Source: Deltaproteobacteria bacterium (GTDB lineage: Bacteria; Desulfobacterota; Desulfobacteria; Desulfobacterales; B30-G6). Taken from it: a stretch of 7,742 nucleotides of DNA. Positions 6,966-7,742 of the stretch are shown piece after piece. Under the pieces are notes generated by a model, which was not told the origin of the DNA, did not search any database, and saw only the letters and a list, made by a program, of their open reading frames with translations. Within the stretch, counting starts at the first letter, position 1. Each line of letters begins with the position of its first letter. The stretch lies in the NCBI GenBank assembly GCA_019313725.1, contig JAFDAT010000150.1:1-7742 (forward strand). Reading direction: 5' to 3'. Made by a program: the position numbers and the translations under genes.

Positions 6966-7310
6966 CTACTCTCCAATGGCCTGGGCGCATTGAACGCAAT
7001 GTTCGGATTCGGGTACAATCATCAAGCGGGCAAATGGAATCGGCTCTTCACATTCACGGCACAAGCCGAAATCCGGATTGTCGATCATCATCAGGGCACG
7101 CTCCATTTTTGATAAGGTCTGTCTGGCTTTGTTCAAGGCGGCCTCATTGATGCTCTTACTATTTATCGCTTCCATGCGGGTGAGCCGCCCAATGGCATTG
7201 TCCGGCGATATGGGCTGGATAAGCTTCCGGTATGACACTAGGTTTCTCTTGAGGCCCTCAATCCTTTCTTTGATGTGGCTTTTTAGTATTTTTTTTTGTC
7301 TGTTTTCCAA
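6966..7310 (-). CDS. DksA/TraR-family C4 zinc-finger protein
   Basis: A 114-residue protein of the DksA/TraR family, which enters the secondary channel of RNA polymerase and alters initiation, often with ppGpp. The C-terminal zinc finger is complete: Cys84, Cys87, Cys105 and Cys108 (CxxC-x17-CxxC) around EEPIPFARLMIVPESEH. The helical hairpin before it carries the tip DNA (Asp37-Asn38-Ala39), matching the Asp74-x-Ala76 pair of E. coli DksA. The position of DksA Asp71 is Ile here. It is shorter than DksA (151 residues), lacking most of the N-terminal region, as in many C4-type paralogues. No ATG starts this frame. TTG at 7310 is the best start, with GAGGAA only about three bases upstream. Without strong activity residues it could be a DksA-like regulator of unknown targets. 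It follows the phosphatase gene by 51 bases. Confidence 0.88.
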   Translation of the reverse strand: MENRQKKILKSHIKERIEGLKRNLVSYRKLIQPISPDNAIGRLTRMEAINSKSINEAALNKARQTLSKMERALMMIDNPDFGLCRECEEPIPFARLMIVPESEHCVQCAQAIGE

Positions 7311-7361
7311 AATTCCTCGCGCTGTTTCCTGATAGTTAATATCTTTCCATAAACCATTCCA

Positions 7362-7742
7362 CTAAGCAACGATGGGCATCAAAGCCCATTTGATTGCAGG
7401 TGTATCTGAATCCCCGATCCGGTCAAGGCACAGGATACCGCCGTTCTGCAGTTTGAACAGGATGGGGTTCTGTTTACCGGTGATGAGAAAAGAAATCAAC
7501 CGTTCTAAAAATGGCAGGTGCCCCACCACCATGATGTCGGTGGCAAAATCCACCAGGGCGGCAAATTCAGCGACATCATCCATCGGTTTGATGTCGGCGA
7601 TTTCCTGAAGACCTTTGGCCGGCTTCAGCACAGCGGCCAGCAGGTCGGCGGTCTGCCGCGCCCGTTTTTTCCCGCTGTGCTGAATACGTTCCACCACCAC
7701 CCCGTAGTTCCGGGCGACCCGGGCTATTCTATTCACATCTTC
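7362..7742 (-). CDS. SixA-like phosphohistidine phosphatase (histidine phosphatase superfamily), N-terminus cut by window edge
   Basis: The frame is open from the right edge to a TAG at 7364-7362, giving 126 residues of the C-terminal part. Visible SixA features are IQHSGKKRARQTADLL (20-35 of the visible part), where the Arg after Ser is the conserved phosphate-pocket region, and MVVGHLPFLERLISFLITG, whose His75 is the second catalytic histidine. These are followed by a Gly-rich QNGGILCLDR strand. The N-terminal RHG motif with the phosphoacceptor His must lie beyond the window. An internal GTG/ATG start inside the visible part would omit it, so I treat the gene as partial. SixA removes phosphate from histidine phosphotransfer domains or PTS proteins in E. 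coli; the substrate here is unknown. The DksA-like gene lies directly downstream. Confidence 0.88.
   Translation of the reverse strand, partial: EDVNRIARVARNYGVVVERIQHSGKKRARQTADLLAAVLKPAKGLQEIADIKPMDDVAEFAALVDFATDIMVVGHLPFLERLISFLITGKQNPILFKLQNGGILCLDRIGDSDTPAIKWALMPIVA

Noticed and set aside
7362..7736. Complete short phosphatase starting at an internal codon near 7736
   Set aside because: The frame continues to the window edge, and such a start would lack the N-terminal catalytic RHG motif that the family needs, so the gene is partial.

Overview
The window reads as a chromosomal segment of a Gram-negative, anaerobe-like proteobacterium. Family-level resemblance of several proteins (the RAYT transposase, the C4-type DksA/TraR protein, the SixA-like phosphatase and the small Cys/Trp protein) points to Desulfobacterota, probably a sulfate reducer of the Desulfobacterales. 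That is recognition from memory, not a database result. Most of the window is densely coding and GC-rich; only about 490-806 is clearly AT-rich and gene-poor.

Left part (1-806): a truncated REP-associated tyrosine transposase (HUH, IS200-like) on the minus strand runs off the left edge. Upstream of it lies a 316-base AT-rich gap holding its likely promoter and a palindromic GGTCCGACC element that may be a RAYT-associated sequence. This looks like a small mobile or horizontally acquired patch.

Central plus-strand block (807-5894): a 55-residue Cys/Trp-rich small protein, an AI-2E/PerM-family eight-helix membrane protein, a Kef-type cation:proton antiporter with a C-terminal RCK (TrkA-N) domain, and a Uup-like ABC-F ATPase. 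The first two genes lie 35 bases apart and are probably co-transcribed. A 170-base gap with a weak terminator-like hairpin precedes the antiporter. Antiporter and ABC-F overlap by one base (TGATG), so they are probably translationally coupled. The block combines membrane transport and ion homeostasis with a cytosolic DNA- or ribosome-associated ATPase.

Right minus-strand block (7742-5940), convergent with the above: the C-terminal part of a SixA-like phosphohistidine phosphatase, a DksA/TraR-type zinc-finger protein that apparently starts with TTG, and a radical SAM protein with a SPASM-like cysteine-rich C-terminus. The phosphatase and the DksA-like gene are about 51 bases apart and the radical SAM gene follows after 81 bases, so one transcript is possible. 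The two blocks converge with only 45 bases between the uup stop and the radical SAM stop and no clear terminator.

I see no CRISPR array, tRNA, rRNA or phage module. Nothing here convincingly forms a new defence or biosynthetic system. The most interesting items are the overlooked small Cys/Trp protein, the orphan radical SAM enzyme, the antiporter/ABC-F coupling, and the odd start region of the DksA-like gene.
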